64,000 nt of DNA from JAGVSR01 sp964458265 (GTDB lineage: Bacteria > Pseudomonadota > Alphaproteobacteria > Rhizobiales > Hyphomicrobiaceae), in assembly GCA_964458265.1 (NCBI GenBank), contig CAYWIF010000005.1, positions 1 through 64,000 of the forward strand, in the 5' to 3' direction. The notes beneath the pieces were generated by a model. The model did not search any database. It was not told the origin of the DNA and was given only the letters and a program-made list of their open reading frames with translations. Positions 1 to 8,200 of the stretch are shown here, in pieces. The translations under genes were made by a program, and so were the position numbers. Within the stretch, counting starts at the first letter, position 1. Each line of letters opens with the position of its first letter.

Positions 1-1
1 G

Positions 2-172
2 CTCGACGACGAGGAACTCCGCACCCGAACCGCTGCCGAGGGCGTTGCCCGCGCCAAGTCGCTTTTGCGTTGGGAAGAGGAACGCGGACGGCTTCTCGCC
101 GCGTATGAAACGGCGCTGGGCTCCAAGGTGCGCAACGCCGCGCGTCCGCTCCCCCTGCCGGCACACGACTGA
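2..172 (+). CDS. C-terminal fragment, probable glycosyltransferase
   Basis: This is an open frame that enters from the left edge and ends at TGA 170-172, leaving 56 residues. The visible tail is a charged helix (SLLRWEEERGRLLAAYETAL), which resembles the last helix of GT-B (family 4) glycosyltransferases. The domain itself lies outside the window, so the call rests on that helix and on the adjacent polysaccharide genes. It converges with the flippase gene that ends at 203. Confidence 0.5.
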   Translation, partial: LDDEELRTRTAAEGVARAKSLLRWEEERGRLLAAYETALGSKVRNAARPLPLPAHD

Positions 173-202
173 GCGCCACTGTCAAAATCTCGCATGCCTC
201 GA

Positions 203-1657
203 TTAGGCGCGGAGCAGGCCGTAAACGCGGGTCCGCAATTCCGGCATGGTCGCAGCCGCGCCAATTGCAATCACGATCAGCCCAGCGGCCAGCACCAGGA
301 GGAGCATCCATGCGCTCCCAGGTAAAGTCGCTGCAAGAACGAGCGCCGCCCCGCCCGTGAGTGCGGCCGGAACAAGGAACGCCGCGCGCCGGTAGAACAT
401 TCGGGAAAGACCGCTCTGAACCGCATCAACGCGCCACGCCATGTAGGCGAGCGAGGCCGTCTCCCCCAAAACACCGGTGGCAGCGACGGCTTCCACGCCA
501 TATCCCCAGATGAGTACGATGGCTGCCGGCAAAAGTGCGCATGCCCGAACGAGACCGGCAATCAGCAGCGGACGGGTGTCGCCGGCGGAAATTAGAAGCA
601 TTCCGGGAACTGCCTGCAGCATGCGAACGGCCCACATCGCTGCAAGCCAAGCCATGACGCCGCCGAGTCCTGCATAATTCGGCCCGAACGCAAATTGCAA
701 AATGAGTCCGCCCGCCAGCATGCATGTCACGAGATAGACTGCCGCGAACGCCACGACAGCCTCAGTGAGCATGGCAAAGCTGCGTTTCAATCGTACCGCA
801 TCATTCCGCGCCGCTGCGAAGATAGGCAGCATCAGCGACTGCCCAACTTTTCCGGCGATCAATCCTGGAACCATGGCCATCATGAAGGCCGCGCTGTATC
901 CCGCCAGCTCTTCCACGCCAAGCACGCGACCGATGAGAATTCGGTCGCCGTGATAGACGGCAACCAACGGAAACGCGCTGAGCCAGATGGGCCAACCGAA
1001 ATCGATCAGCCGTTTGAGGATCGCAGTGTCGAAGCCCAACTCGTACCGGCGCTCCGCCACCGCATGTGAAACGATGAGCGCCGTCACCGCCTGAGCCAGC
1101 GACAGCCAAACGACGGCATAAAAATTCGGACTGTATGCGACCACCGGCCATGTCAACGCCAGCGCAACGGCTTGCGGCGCCACCTCGATGGCGAGAAACG
1201 GACGATTGTTCAGCTTTCGCTGAGCCCGCCGCGCATCGAGATGTTGGAAGCCCTTGACCAGCGGCACGAGCGCGATCAGTGCAATGGCCGAAGCTGCTGC
1301 CGGAACATCAAAAAAGCCGGCGATGGGTCCGCATCCGGCAAACAGGATCGCACCGATCAGAAGTCCGCGCATCACCAGCGCCGTGTGATTGGTCGCAATG
1401 AACCTTCGCTGATCTCCATCGGGCGCTTGAACGATCAGCCGGTCAACGCCCAGATCGGTTAGAATATCGAGCAGCTGCAAAAGCAGCGTCAGAATGGCCG
1501 CGACGCCGAAGTCGCCCTTAGCCAGTATATGACCAAGGACTGCGTTGCGCATGAACGACAGTACTTGCGATGCCGCGAACCCGCCCATCAGCATCGCGCC
1601 TTGCCCGGCCGCGCGCCGTGCTAGAGTCGGCTGTGATGAGTTGGCCGCGCCGGTCAT
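203..1657 (-). CDS. Wzx-type polysaccharide flippase
   Basis: The 484-residue protein is almost entirely hydrophobic segments joined by short basic loops, the layout of MATE/MOP-superfamily O-antigen and exopolysaccharide flippases. Such proteins move undecaprenyl-linked repeat units across the inner membrane. The N-terminal stretch (MLMGGFAASQVLSFMRNAVL) and the following GDFGVAA region resemble the start of family members. An ATG at 1657 overlaps the stop of the upstream glycosyltransferase gene by four bases (ATGA). A longer in-frame reading would run deep into that gene and is unlikely. It is the last gene of the minus-strand operon that begins at 3485. The substrate cannot be read from the sequence. 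Confidence 0.85.
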   Translation of the reverse strand: MTGAANSSQPTLARRAAGQGAMLMGGFAASQVLSFMRNAVLGHILAKGDFGVAAILTLLLQLLDILTDLGVDRLIVQAPDGDQRRFIATNHTALVMRGLLIGAILFAGCGPIAGFFDVPAAASAIALIALVPLVKGFQHLDARRAQRKLNNRPFLAIEVAPQAVALALTWPVVAYSPNFYAVVWLSLAQAVTALIVSHAVAERRYELGFDTAILKRLIDFGWPIWLSAFPLVAVYHGDRILIGRVLGVEELAGYSAAFMMAMVPGLIAGKVGQSLMLPIFAAARNDAVRLKRSFAMLTEAVVAFAAVYLVTCMLAGGLILQFAFGPNYAGLGGVMAWLAAMWAVRMLQAVPGMLLISAGDTRPLLIAGLVRACALLPAAIVLIWGYGVEAVAATGVLGETASLAYMAWRVDAVQSGLSRMFYRRAAFLVPAALTGGAALVLAATLPGSAWMLLLVLAAGLIVIAIGAAATMPELRTRVYGLLRA

Positions 1658-2478
1658 TGCGCAACCTGTGTGCCGCGCCGTATTCCCGGCAATCTCCGCA
1701 GCAACCCGGCGAAAGGCCGCTCCGCCAATTTTCCCGCCTCGTGATCGGGAGCAAACCCGGAAAGCCGCAGCAATGCGCACGTCGTCTGCATCCAGCGCGG
1801 ACGCAATGCGTGGCTCCACTTGGCGCGAAACGCTGACTGAGTAGCGTGAAAGTCCGCGCTCTTCGTGCCCCCTGATAGATGCTTCAGGTGGAAGTCGATC
1901 ACCCACGCGCTGTAGCCCGCGATATCCGCGTTGAGGCACAAATCCGCGCCATAGAAATGAAAGCCCTCCAGGTCGGCGGAGCAACCCACGCGCGCACGCC
2001 GCTTCACCACGATGAAGTTCTCATCAAGGCTCATTGCTCGAACCGGGAGGTCACCAGATGTTCGGTCCGCACCGTGCGGATCGGAAATCCGCAGCGCCAG
2101 CCTTCCAGCCGCAACGCCGCCCGCATTTCCCGCCAGCGCCCAATTCGGGTCGCGCCGGTCAAGAGCGCCGAGGCATCGCTCGAGGTCTACTGCACCGTCT
2201 CCGATGAGACGCACGTCCTGATGGCAGAGAATGACATGCGTTCCACTTGCCGCCGTCATCAGCGCATTCAGACCACGATAGGCGCCGGTCTGGTTCGGCC
2301 CGCGATTGTCGAGATACAGAAACTCCGAGTTCGATGCGTCGAAGCCGTGCGCCGCGAACGTCGCGCGCATCTCCGCGTACTGGGCCGGGTCCGTGACGAG
2401 CGTTCCCACCGAGAAGCGAGGCGCGCCGCCCCCCGCATATGCCACCGCTGTAAAGATCTCGGGTTCCATTCCGCTCAT
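1654..2478 (-). CDS. Glycosyltransferase-like protein, GT-A (family 2-like)
   Basis: A 274-residue protein with a nucleotide-sugar binding type core: an N-terminal beta strand region, then LYLDNRGPNQTGAYRGLN and HVILCHQDVRLIGDG, where the HQDV segment sits at the place of the family 2 DXD motif. It has no clear membrane segment. The start overlaps the stop of the upstream GT2 gene by four bases and its own stop overlaps the flippase start, which indicates translational coupling. It probably adds one sugar to the lipid-linked repeat unit. Donor and acceptor are unknown, and the canonical catalytic residues are less clear than in the neighbour. Confidence 0.7.
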   Translation of the reverse strand: MSGMEPEIFTAVAYAGGGAPRFSVGTLVTDPAQYAEMRATFAAHGFDASNSEFLYLDNRGPNQTGAYRGLNALMTAASGTHVILCHQDVRLIGDGAVDLERCLGALDRRDPNWALAGNAGGVAAGRLALRISDPHGADRTSGDLPVRAMSLDENFIVVKRRARVGCSADLEGFHFYGADLCLNADIAGYSAWVIDFHLKHLSGGTKSADFHATQSAFRAKWSHALRPRWMQTTCALLRLSGFAPDHEAGKLAERPFAGLLRRLPGIRRGTQVAQ

Positions 2479-3485
2479 GCCGCAACTCTCCCGCGTATGG
2501 TTGCCTCATGTCCGCCGGACGACTCTCCGATCTGGGCGGCATAGCCATGACGCCATTCACTGCGCGCCCGCCAGATTGCCCGCCAGGTCGCGGCGGCCTC
2601 CTGCGTTGCCGGATCCCCGCTAACTCTCTCCATTGCTGCAAACGCCATCCAGCGCGTCAGCGGCCACATCGACAATAAAAGCAGCCCCAGTCCCTTTGCA
2701 GAGCGCGGCCAATGCCGGTTGATCAACGTCGCTTTAGCGGCCAGCAACCTGACCATCTTTCCAGTTCGTGTCCGTTCCGACGCCCCGCCGTAATGCACGA
2801 TGGCGGCATCCGGTGTAATCATCGGTCTGGCGCCCATCCTCCGCGCCCTCAAGCATAAGTCGGCCTCTTCCCCGTACATGAAATATGCCGCATCAAAGCC
2901 GCCGAGCTTTTCCCAATCGCTGCGGCGTACCAGGAAAAAGCAGCCCGAAACGATGTCCACGTAGCGCACGCTGTCGCGCTGCCAGCCGCCGTAAGCTTCC
3001 GGGTTGAACACGGCCGAGTTCGGAAAAATCGCAGCGAGCCCCGTTGCCTTGGTGATCAGATTCCAGAAGGTGATCCGCTGCCAGCAGGACGACGGATTGA
3101 GCCGCCCGTCTGCGAACATCGTACGTCCACCCCAGATCATCGCCTCGGAGTTGGCTCGCGCGAACGCGACCAGCCGGTCTATGGCGCAGTCCTTCACGAC
3201 GGTATCCGGATTGAGCAGGAGCAGGAACTCGCCGGTCGCGTTTTGCGCTGCCAGATTGTTGCCGCGCGCGAAGCCGATATTCTCTGCGAGCCTTATGAGC
3301 TTCGGCCGATCAGGGTGTGTCGCAATCGCATCCGCGGAGCCATCGGTGGAAGCATTGTCCACCGCAATGATCTCGCACGAAACCTCGCGTGTCTCGCGCA
3401 CGACCGAGACGATCGCCTCGCAAGTCATATCGCGGGTGTTGAAGCTTACGATCAGGATCGAAACGTCGACAGAGTGGGGGGGCAT
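2475..3485 (-). CDS. Family 2 glycosyltransferase (rhamnosyltransferase-like)
   Basis: The 336-residue protein starts with the classic GT2 strand VDVSILIVSFNTRD. AVDNASTDGS and LLLNPDTVV follow (the DXD-equivalent NPD), then a GGFDAAYFMYGEEADLCLRARR segment split by the YGEEADL acceptor-site motif. These are the hallmarks of WbbL-type rhamnosyl and related transferases. A hydrophobic segment near residue 270 could anchor it to the membrane. It is the first gene of a three-gene minus-strand operon with four-base overlaps. The upstream spacer contains a CtrA-type inverted repeat. Confidence 0.85.
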   Translation of the reverse strand: MPPHSVDVSILIVSFNTRDMTCEAIVSVVRETREVSCEIIAVDNASTDGSADAIATHPDRPKLIRLAENIGFARGNNLAAQNATGEFLLLLNPDTVVKDCAIDRLVAFARANSEAMIWGGRTMFADGRLNPSSCWQRITFWNLITKATGLAAIFPNSAVFNPEAYGGWQRDSVRYVDIVSGCFFLVRRSDWEKLGGFDAAYFMYGEEADLCLRARRMGARPMITPDAAIVHYGGASERTRTGKMVRLLAAKATLINRHWPRSAKGLGLLLLSMWPLTRWMAFAAMERVSGDPATQEAAATWRAIWRARSEWRHGYAAQIGESSGGHEATIRGRVAA

Positions 3486-3520
3486 GGCGAACGGCGGCTC
3501 CGGAGGCTGCCGCCCGTCAA

Positions 3521-3541
3521 CCGTTAACGCTTCGTTAACGG
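3521..3541. promoter_or_regulatory. Perfect CtrA-type box in a 21-bp dyad
   Basis: The spacer between the divergent glycosyltransferase genes holds CCGTTAACG-CTT-CGTTAACGG, a perfect inverted repeat. Inside it is TTAA (3524-3527), seven bases, then TTAA (3535-3538), the consensus recognised by the cell-cycle regulator CtrA in alphaproteobacteria. Being symmetric, it could serve either direction. It lies 39 bp from the minus-strand start and about 135 bp from the plus-strand start. Function is inferred from the motif alone. Confidence 0.6.
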
Positions 3542-3676
3542 CAACGGTTTGCGAAATGGCGGCAGCTTAGCCCAACATGCGCGCGCCGCTTGAGGAAACG
3601 ATTAACGCGACTCGGTGAGACTGCGGTCGATTGCAATGTGCCGCCGGAATGCGGTGCGGATTGGATACACAACCCC

Positions 3677-4942
3677 ATGCTCGACCGGCAACCCGACCGT
3701 CCCCCTGCGCGCAGCGACTTCGACGGGATCATCTGCATTGGTGGCTCGGACTGGTGGTATCACAATCGCGGCCACTTTGATTTTCAGGTCATGCGGCGCT
3801 TCGCACGCAAGATGCCGGTGCTTTATGTGAATTCGCTCGGCGTTCGCATGCCCGAACTCGCCCGGCCCGCCCAATTCGCCGGGAAAATCGAGCGGAAGCT
3901 TAAGAGCCTGTCGCGCGGCGTCGTCAACGTCGAGAACGGTTTCTGGGTCTTCTCGCCCTTCAGTATTCCGGGCAACACCGGAAAAAAGATTTCCGGCTTC
4001 GCGCTCGCCCCCCAGATCCGGTTGGCTGCCCGCCGTGCGGGTTTTACCAGGCCGCTGCTATGGATGCACTGCCCCGCAGGCGCCGATCTAATCGGCGATT
4101 TGAGGCCGGTCGGCGTTGTCATGCAACGCACGGACCGCTTCGAAGCCTTCCCCGAGGGCGACCCCATCCTGCTGACGCGGCAGATAAAGGTCATTCAAAG
4201 CGCCGCTGATCTCGTCATCTACTGCGCACCGCAGTTGATGGCGGGAGAAAGCGATAGCGTCCGCAGCCAGCTACTCGTGACGCACGGCGTCGACGCCGAA
4301 ACCTTCTTCGCTGAAGGATCAAAGCGCGCCAAAGGACCGGCCGACGTCGCCGTACTATCAAAGCCCCGCGTCGGGTTCATCGGTGGCATCGACGCCCACA
4401 CATTCGACCCGGAGTTGTTCGTCGCGGTCGCCAGCCGTCTGCCAGACGTCAACTTTGTGATGATCGGCGGTTGCTCGCTCCCTGACGGTTGGTGCGAGTT
4501 GCCGAACGTCCGCTTCCTGGGTCGCAAACCTTACGATGTCGTCGCCCGCTACATGGCCGCGATGAACGTACTCATCATGCCTTGGAACAAGAGCGAATGG
4601 ATCAAGGCCTGCAACCCGATCAAGATGAAGGAATACCTCGCGGTCGGCCGGCCCGTCGTCACGACGAACTTCCCGGCGCTCGACGGCTGGCGTGACCTCG
4701 TTCGCGTCGCCGAGGGTCCCGATGCGTTCGCGGGACAGATTCGCTCGGCACTTGATGAACCCTATGATCCCGCGCCCGCACGGGCCCGCGTGGCCACGGA
4801 AACTTGGGACGCAAAGGCGCTCTTGATAGAGGAAACGATCCGCGGTCTCGGCTTTGCCTATGCGCCCTCCGAAGGTGGATCGTCGTGGCGTGACGCCATC
4901 CGCACGACCTTCATGGCCCAGCCTGCGGACCGCTCGATATGA
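3677..4942 (+). CDS. Glycosyltransferase, GT-B fold (TuaH-like)
   Basis: A 421-residue protein. The N-terminal half has DGIICIGGSDWWYHNRGHFD and a VLYVNSLGVRMPE segment typical of TuaH-like family 1/4 transferases. The C-terminal half has the Rossmann-type donor domain (VGFIGGIDAHTFDPEL, then NVRFLGRKPYD and NPIKMKEYLAVGRPVV, where KMKEYLA is the E-containing donor-site motif). I chose ATG 3677; an in-frame TTG at 3590 would add 29 unconvincing residues. The stop overlaps the next start by four bases (ATGA at 4939), so it is coupled to the acyltransferase. It faces the minus-strand operon across a spacer with a CtrA-type site. Confidence 0.8.
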   Translation: MLDRQPDRPPARSDFDGIICIGGSDWWYHNRGHFDFQVMRRFARKMPVLYVNSLGVRMPELARPAQFAGKIERKLKSLSRGVVNVENGFWVFSPFSIPGNTGKKISGFALAPQIRLAARRAGFTRPLLWMHCPAGADLIGDLRPVGVVMQRTDRFEAFPEGDPILLTRQIKVIQSAADLVIYCAPQLMAGESDSVRSQLLVTHGVDAETFFAEGSKRAKGPADVAVLSKPRVGFIGGIDAHTFDPELFVAVASRLPDVNFVMIGGCSLPDGWCELPNVRFLGRKPYDVVARYMAAMNVLIMPWNKSEWIKACNPIKMKEYLAVGRPVVTTNFPALDGWRDLVRVAEGPDAFAGQIRSALDEPYDPAPARARVATETWDAKALLIEETIRGLGFAYAPSEGGSSWRDAIRTTFMAQPADRSI

Positions 4943-6819
4943 CAATCAATGTGCGTGATTACCGCCCCGATATCGATGGACTCCGCGCCATCGCGGTGCT
5001 GTCCGTCGTTCTCTATCATGCCGGACTGCCCTACCTGCCAGGCGGCTTCGTCGGCGTCGATATCTTCTTTGTGATCTCGGGATTTCTGATCACGCGCATC
5101 ATCGCGGACGAGATTGCCGAAGGCAACTTCTCCATTCTGAAGTTCTATGAGCGGCGCACGCGGCGCATTTTTCCAGCGCTCCTTGTCATGCTCTCAGTGT
5201 CGATCATCATCGCGTCTTTTGTCGCGCTTCCCGCAGAACTCGAGGACTTCGGCACCAGTCTCGCCGCCGCGACGTTGTTCGTCTCCAACATCTACTTCTG
5301 GCAGACGGCTGACTATTTCGCCGGCCCGGCGCATCTGCAGCCGCTTCTCCACACATGGTCGCTCGCCGTCGAAGAACAATTCTATATCGTTCTGCCGCTG
5401 CTGCTCATCGGACTCACGCGCTGGATGCGTGCCTACCTGATCCCAATTCTGATTGCGGCAACGCTGGCGTCATTCGTGCTCTCGGTCTGGGCGGTCGGTG
5501 CTAAACCGAACGCGGCGTTTTACCTGCTTCCGACTCGCTTCTGGGAGCTAATGGTAGGTGCGCTCATCGCACTGGGCGCGGTGCCGGCCTTCAAGGCGCG
5601 CAAATGGGCAGGCGCGGGTGCAGCGGCGGGTCTGGCGCTGATCGTAATGGCCGCCGTCCTCTATTCTAACGCGACGGCATTCCCGGGTGCTGCCGCGGCG
5701 CTTCCTGTTCTGGGCACGGCCTTGATAATTCACGCCGGCACAATGCATCGGGACACAATCGTCTGTCGCATGTTGAGCCTCCCCTCCGTCGTGTTCGTTG
5801 GGCTCGTCTCCTACTCGTTCTATCTCTGGCATTGGCCGGTCCTGACCTTCACCAGAATCGCACGCGGTGAAATTCTGACCAGTGGTGAAACCGCCATGCT
5901 CGTAGTGCTGAGCTTCGTCCTAGCGGTCCTGTCCTGGCGTTTCGTGGAATTGCCATTCCGTGAGCGCAGAGTACTGCCCAAGCGCGATGCTCTTTTCGGT
6001 GGAGCCTGTGCGGCGATGGCTGCGATGTTGGCCTTTGGCGTCTTCGCGAACGCCTCGCATGGATGGCCGCAGCGCCACGATGGCTATGCCCCGCCGTCGA
6101 TCGCGGGCCTCGATCGCATGAGCGTCGCGTCATGCCTGCTCAAGGAGGATCAGCCGGCATCCGAATGGGCGGGGGAAAATAAATGCCGCCACGGCGACCC
6201 CGGAAAGCCCGCCATTCTCGTTTGGGGCGACAGCTTTGCCGCCCACCTCGTTCCAGGACTGATAGACGAACTCGGTCACCGGTATCGGACGGTCCAATAC
6301 ACGGCAGGCGGTTGTCCGCCGGTCCTGGATGTTAGCATCTCGAACCGGCCGTTCTGCCGCGAATTTAATGCGCGTGTCCTCGACGAGATCGCGCAATTAA
6401 AGCCCGCCATCGTCCTCGTGTCGGCACGCTGGGATCTCTACATGCCCCGCAGGATCGATGCAGAGCACGTGCGCGCAACACTCAATCGCATCGCGGCCAG
6501 CGGCGCGCGGGTCGTGCAGGTCGGCCCGAGCCCGTCGTTCGACTTCGCCAATCCCTACGACTTTGTCTATCGCAACGGGCGCAGTGAAGCGCGCAGCAAT
6601 CCGCTCCCGCTCGCCATCGAGAGCGCAGGCAGCGCAATTGCCTTTGATCCATTGCCGCTGTTCTGTGAAGGGCAGGTTTGCCGCCTGACGAACGATCGCG
6701 GCTATCTGTTCTATGACGGCGGTCACTACTCCGTCGAAGGCAGCCGTCTCGTCGCCCGTATGCTGCAACCCTACTTGTCACAAGTCACGGCCGGCCGATC
6801 CTCGCATACCCCGATGTAG
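4939..6819 (+). CDS. OafA-type membrane O-acyltransferase with C-terminal SGNH domain
   Basis: The 626 residues comprise an acyltransferase-3 domain (about residues 8-350) and a periplasmic SGNH domain. The N-terminus YRPDIDGLRAIAVLSVVLYH is the signature of the family, with GGFVGVDIFFVISGFLI following and about ten membrane segments. The second part contains ILVWGDSFAAHL (block I, GDS) and a late DGGHYSVEGS (block V, DxxH type). Such proteins transfer acetyl or other acyl groups to polysaccharides. It is translationally coupled to the preceding glycosyltransferase, so the exported repeat unit is likely acylated. It converges on the polymerase-like gene ending at 6843. Confidence 0.9.
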   Translation: MTINVRDYRPDIDGLRAIAVLSVVLYHAGLPYLPGGFVGVDIFFVISGFLITRIIADEIAEGNFSILKFYERRTRRIFPALLVMLSVSIIIASFVALPAELEDFGTSLAAATLFVSNIYFWQTADYFAGPAHLQPLLHTWSLAVEEQFYIVLPLLLIGLTRWMRAYLIPILIAATLASFVLSVWAVGAKPNAAFYLLPTRFWELMVGALIALGAVPAFKARKWAGAGAAAGLALIVMAAVLYSNATAFPGAAAALPVLGTALIIHAGTMHRDTIVCRMLSLPSVVFVGLVSYSFYLWHWPVLTFTRIARGEILTSGETAMLVVLSFVLAVLSWRFVELPFRERRVLPKRDALFGGACAAMAAMLAFGVFANASHGWPQRHDGYAPPSIAGLDRMSVASCLLKEDQPASEWAGENKCRHGDPGKPAILVWGDSFAAHLVPGLIDELGHRYRTVQYTAGGCPPVLDVSISNRPFCREFNARVLDEIAQLKPAIVLVSARWDLYMPRRIDAEHVRATLNRIAASGARVVQVGPSPSFDFANPYDFVYRNGRSEARSNPLPLAIESAGSAIAFDPLPLFCEGQVCRLTNDRGYLFYDGGHYSVEGSRLVARMLQPYLSQVTAGRSSHTPM

Positions 6820-6842
6820 CTTTCAATCGGAGTGCTCGCGGT

Positions 6843-8165
6843 CTACGCCGGCAGTGCCGCGCCCGGAACCATAGGGCGGCGCTCCGGCCGGATGAAGCTC
6901 GGATGCCTGCGCCGCGCCGGGACGATGCCTTGCGCGACCGCGCTCGCCATGCGCTTCGGATCGGCCAATGATCCGCCGATGCCGAGGAAGAAATAAAACA
7001 GCGCGTGAGGAACGTTCCAGAAGTGCACCGTCGCGCCGAGAAGACAAATCGCAACGAGCGACATCATCCAGCCGGTCGACAAATTCCGGCGCAGCGGATC
7101 GCGCGAGGTCTGTCCGCGCATCACCACGCCGTAGGCGATGATAATGATTCCCGTGACAAGCAGGAAAAACGCCGGCACGCCGGTACGCAGCGGCAGGACG
7201 AGCCAGTAGGCGTCGATCGTCGGCGAGAACATCCAAGCCGGGCGCACCCAGTCTGACATGCCGATGCCGAGCCACACGTTCGCCCAGACGTTTTCCAGGC
7301 CGTGTTCCCAGATCGCCATACGGTAGAAGCCGGTCCAGGGATCGAACGTGCCAGCCGAGATGAGCAGATGCAGCGGCGAACGGGCCGAGACCATGAGGAC
7401 GCCGAGATAGAGGCCAACCATGATCGCCAGCGTCATGTGCGTCCGCAACGGGATGCCGGCCGTGCACCTGTTCCAGGTCATTAGACCCAATTGAACACCA
7501 AGACTGAGAAGCGGCGCCGACGACATCGCAAGAATTGCGGCGATGCTCACGCCCACCGCGCGGGCCATCCGCCACGTGCGGCTCGGCTCCGACATCCACA
7601 GTAGTGCGAACATTGTCGCGCAGTAGGTGCCGTAGTGGATCGGGTGATCGAACGACGATGCCGCGCGGGCGAGCCCTTTGCGGAACTCGATGGCCGGCAT
7701 CGGCTCGCCACCGAAATATGCGCGCAACGTCTCGTGGACAAAGAAAGAGCCCGTCAGCGTATCGAGAGTGGCAAGGAGTGCTGCCAAAATAATGGAGTAG
7801 AAGACGATCCGCAGAGTGGCCTGCAGGGTCTCCACGTCGCGGATGTAGGCCCGCGCAATCGTGTAGGCGCCGAGACTTTCAAGCGCCCATGAGCCGCCGA
7901 ACGCCAAGCCCGCTCCGCCAGCATGGTAGGCAAATACGAAGGTCTGCCAAAACGCCAGTCCAAAGAATGGAACATCATAGAGCCGGAGCCTGCAATCCGG
8001 GCGCGTGGCCAGGCGCCAGATCGCGAACGGAATGAAGATGAGGAACACGACGCGATGCGGGGACAGCCGCAAGTCGCCGATGACGAGCGAAAGCTCGGTC
8101 GGCGAAATGAAGCTCAGGATCGCCAGAGTGATGACGAGCGGCGTTTTCCTGAAGGCGTCCAGCAT
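6843..8165 (-). CDS. O-antigen ligase/polymerase-like membrane protein (Wzy/WaaL family)
   Basis: A 440-residue polytopic protein of about ten to twelve hydrophobic segments. A large periplasmic loop lies near residues 260-330 (SPLHLLISAGTFDPWTGF and WLGIGMSDWVRPAW). The GIGMSDW element resembles the G-x-G-x-x-x/W loop of Wzy_C/WaaL proteins. No other polymerase candidate is visible in the locus, so it may polymerise repeat units at the periplasmic face. Wzy and ligase cannot be separated by sequence alone. It sits downstream of the initiating transferase gene (35-bp gap) on the same strand. Confidence 0.75.
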   Translation of the reverse strand: MLDAFRKTPLVITLAILSFISPTELSLVIGDLRLSPHRVVFLIFIPFAIWRLATRPDCRLRLYDVPFFGLAFWQTFVFAYHAGGAGLAFGGSWALESLGAYTIARAYIRDVETLQATLRIVFYSIILAALLATLDTLTGSFFVHETLRAYFGGEPMPAIEFRKGLARAASSFDHPIHYGTYCATMFALLWMSEPSRTWRMARAVGVSIAAILAMSSAPLLSLGVQLGLMTWNRCTAGIPLRTHMTLAIMVGLYLGVLMVSARSPLHLLISAGTFDPWTGFYRMAIWEHGLENVWANVWLGIGMSDWVRPAWMFSPTIDAYWLVLPLRTGVPAFFLLVTGIIIIAYGVVMRGQTSRDPLRRNLSTGWMMSLVAICLLGATVHFWNVPHALFYFFLGIGGSLADPKRMASAVAQGIVPARRRHPSFIRPERRPMVPGAALPA

Positions 8166-8200
8166 TGACCGGTTCCTCCCCTCGGGCCGGTTAGGCGGCT

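Noticed and set aside
3590..3676. Longer TTG start for the GT-B glycosyltransferase
   Set aside because: The added 29 residues show no family character and no good ribosome-binding site was seen. ATG 3677 begins just ahead of the conserved domain.
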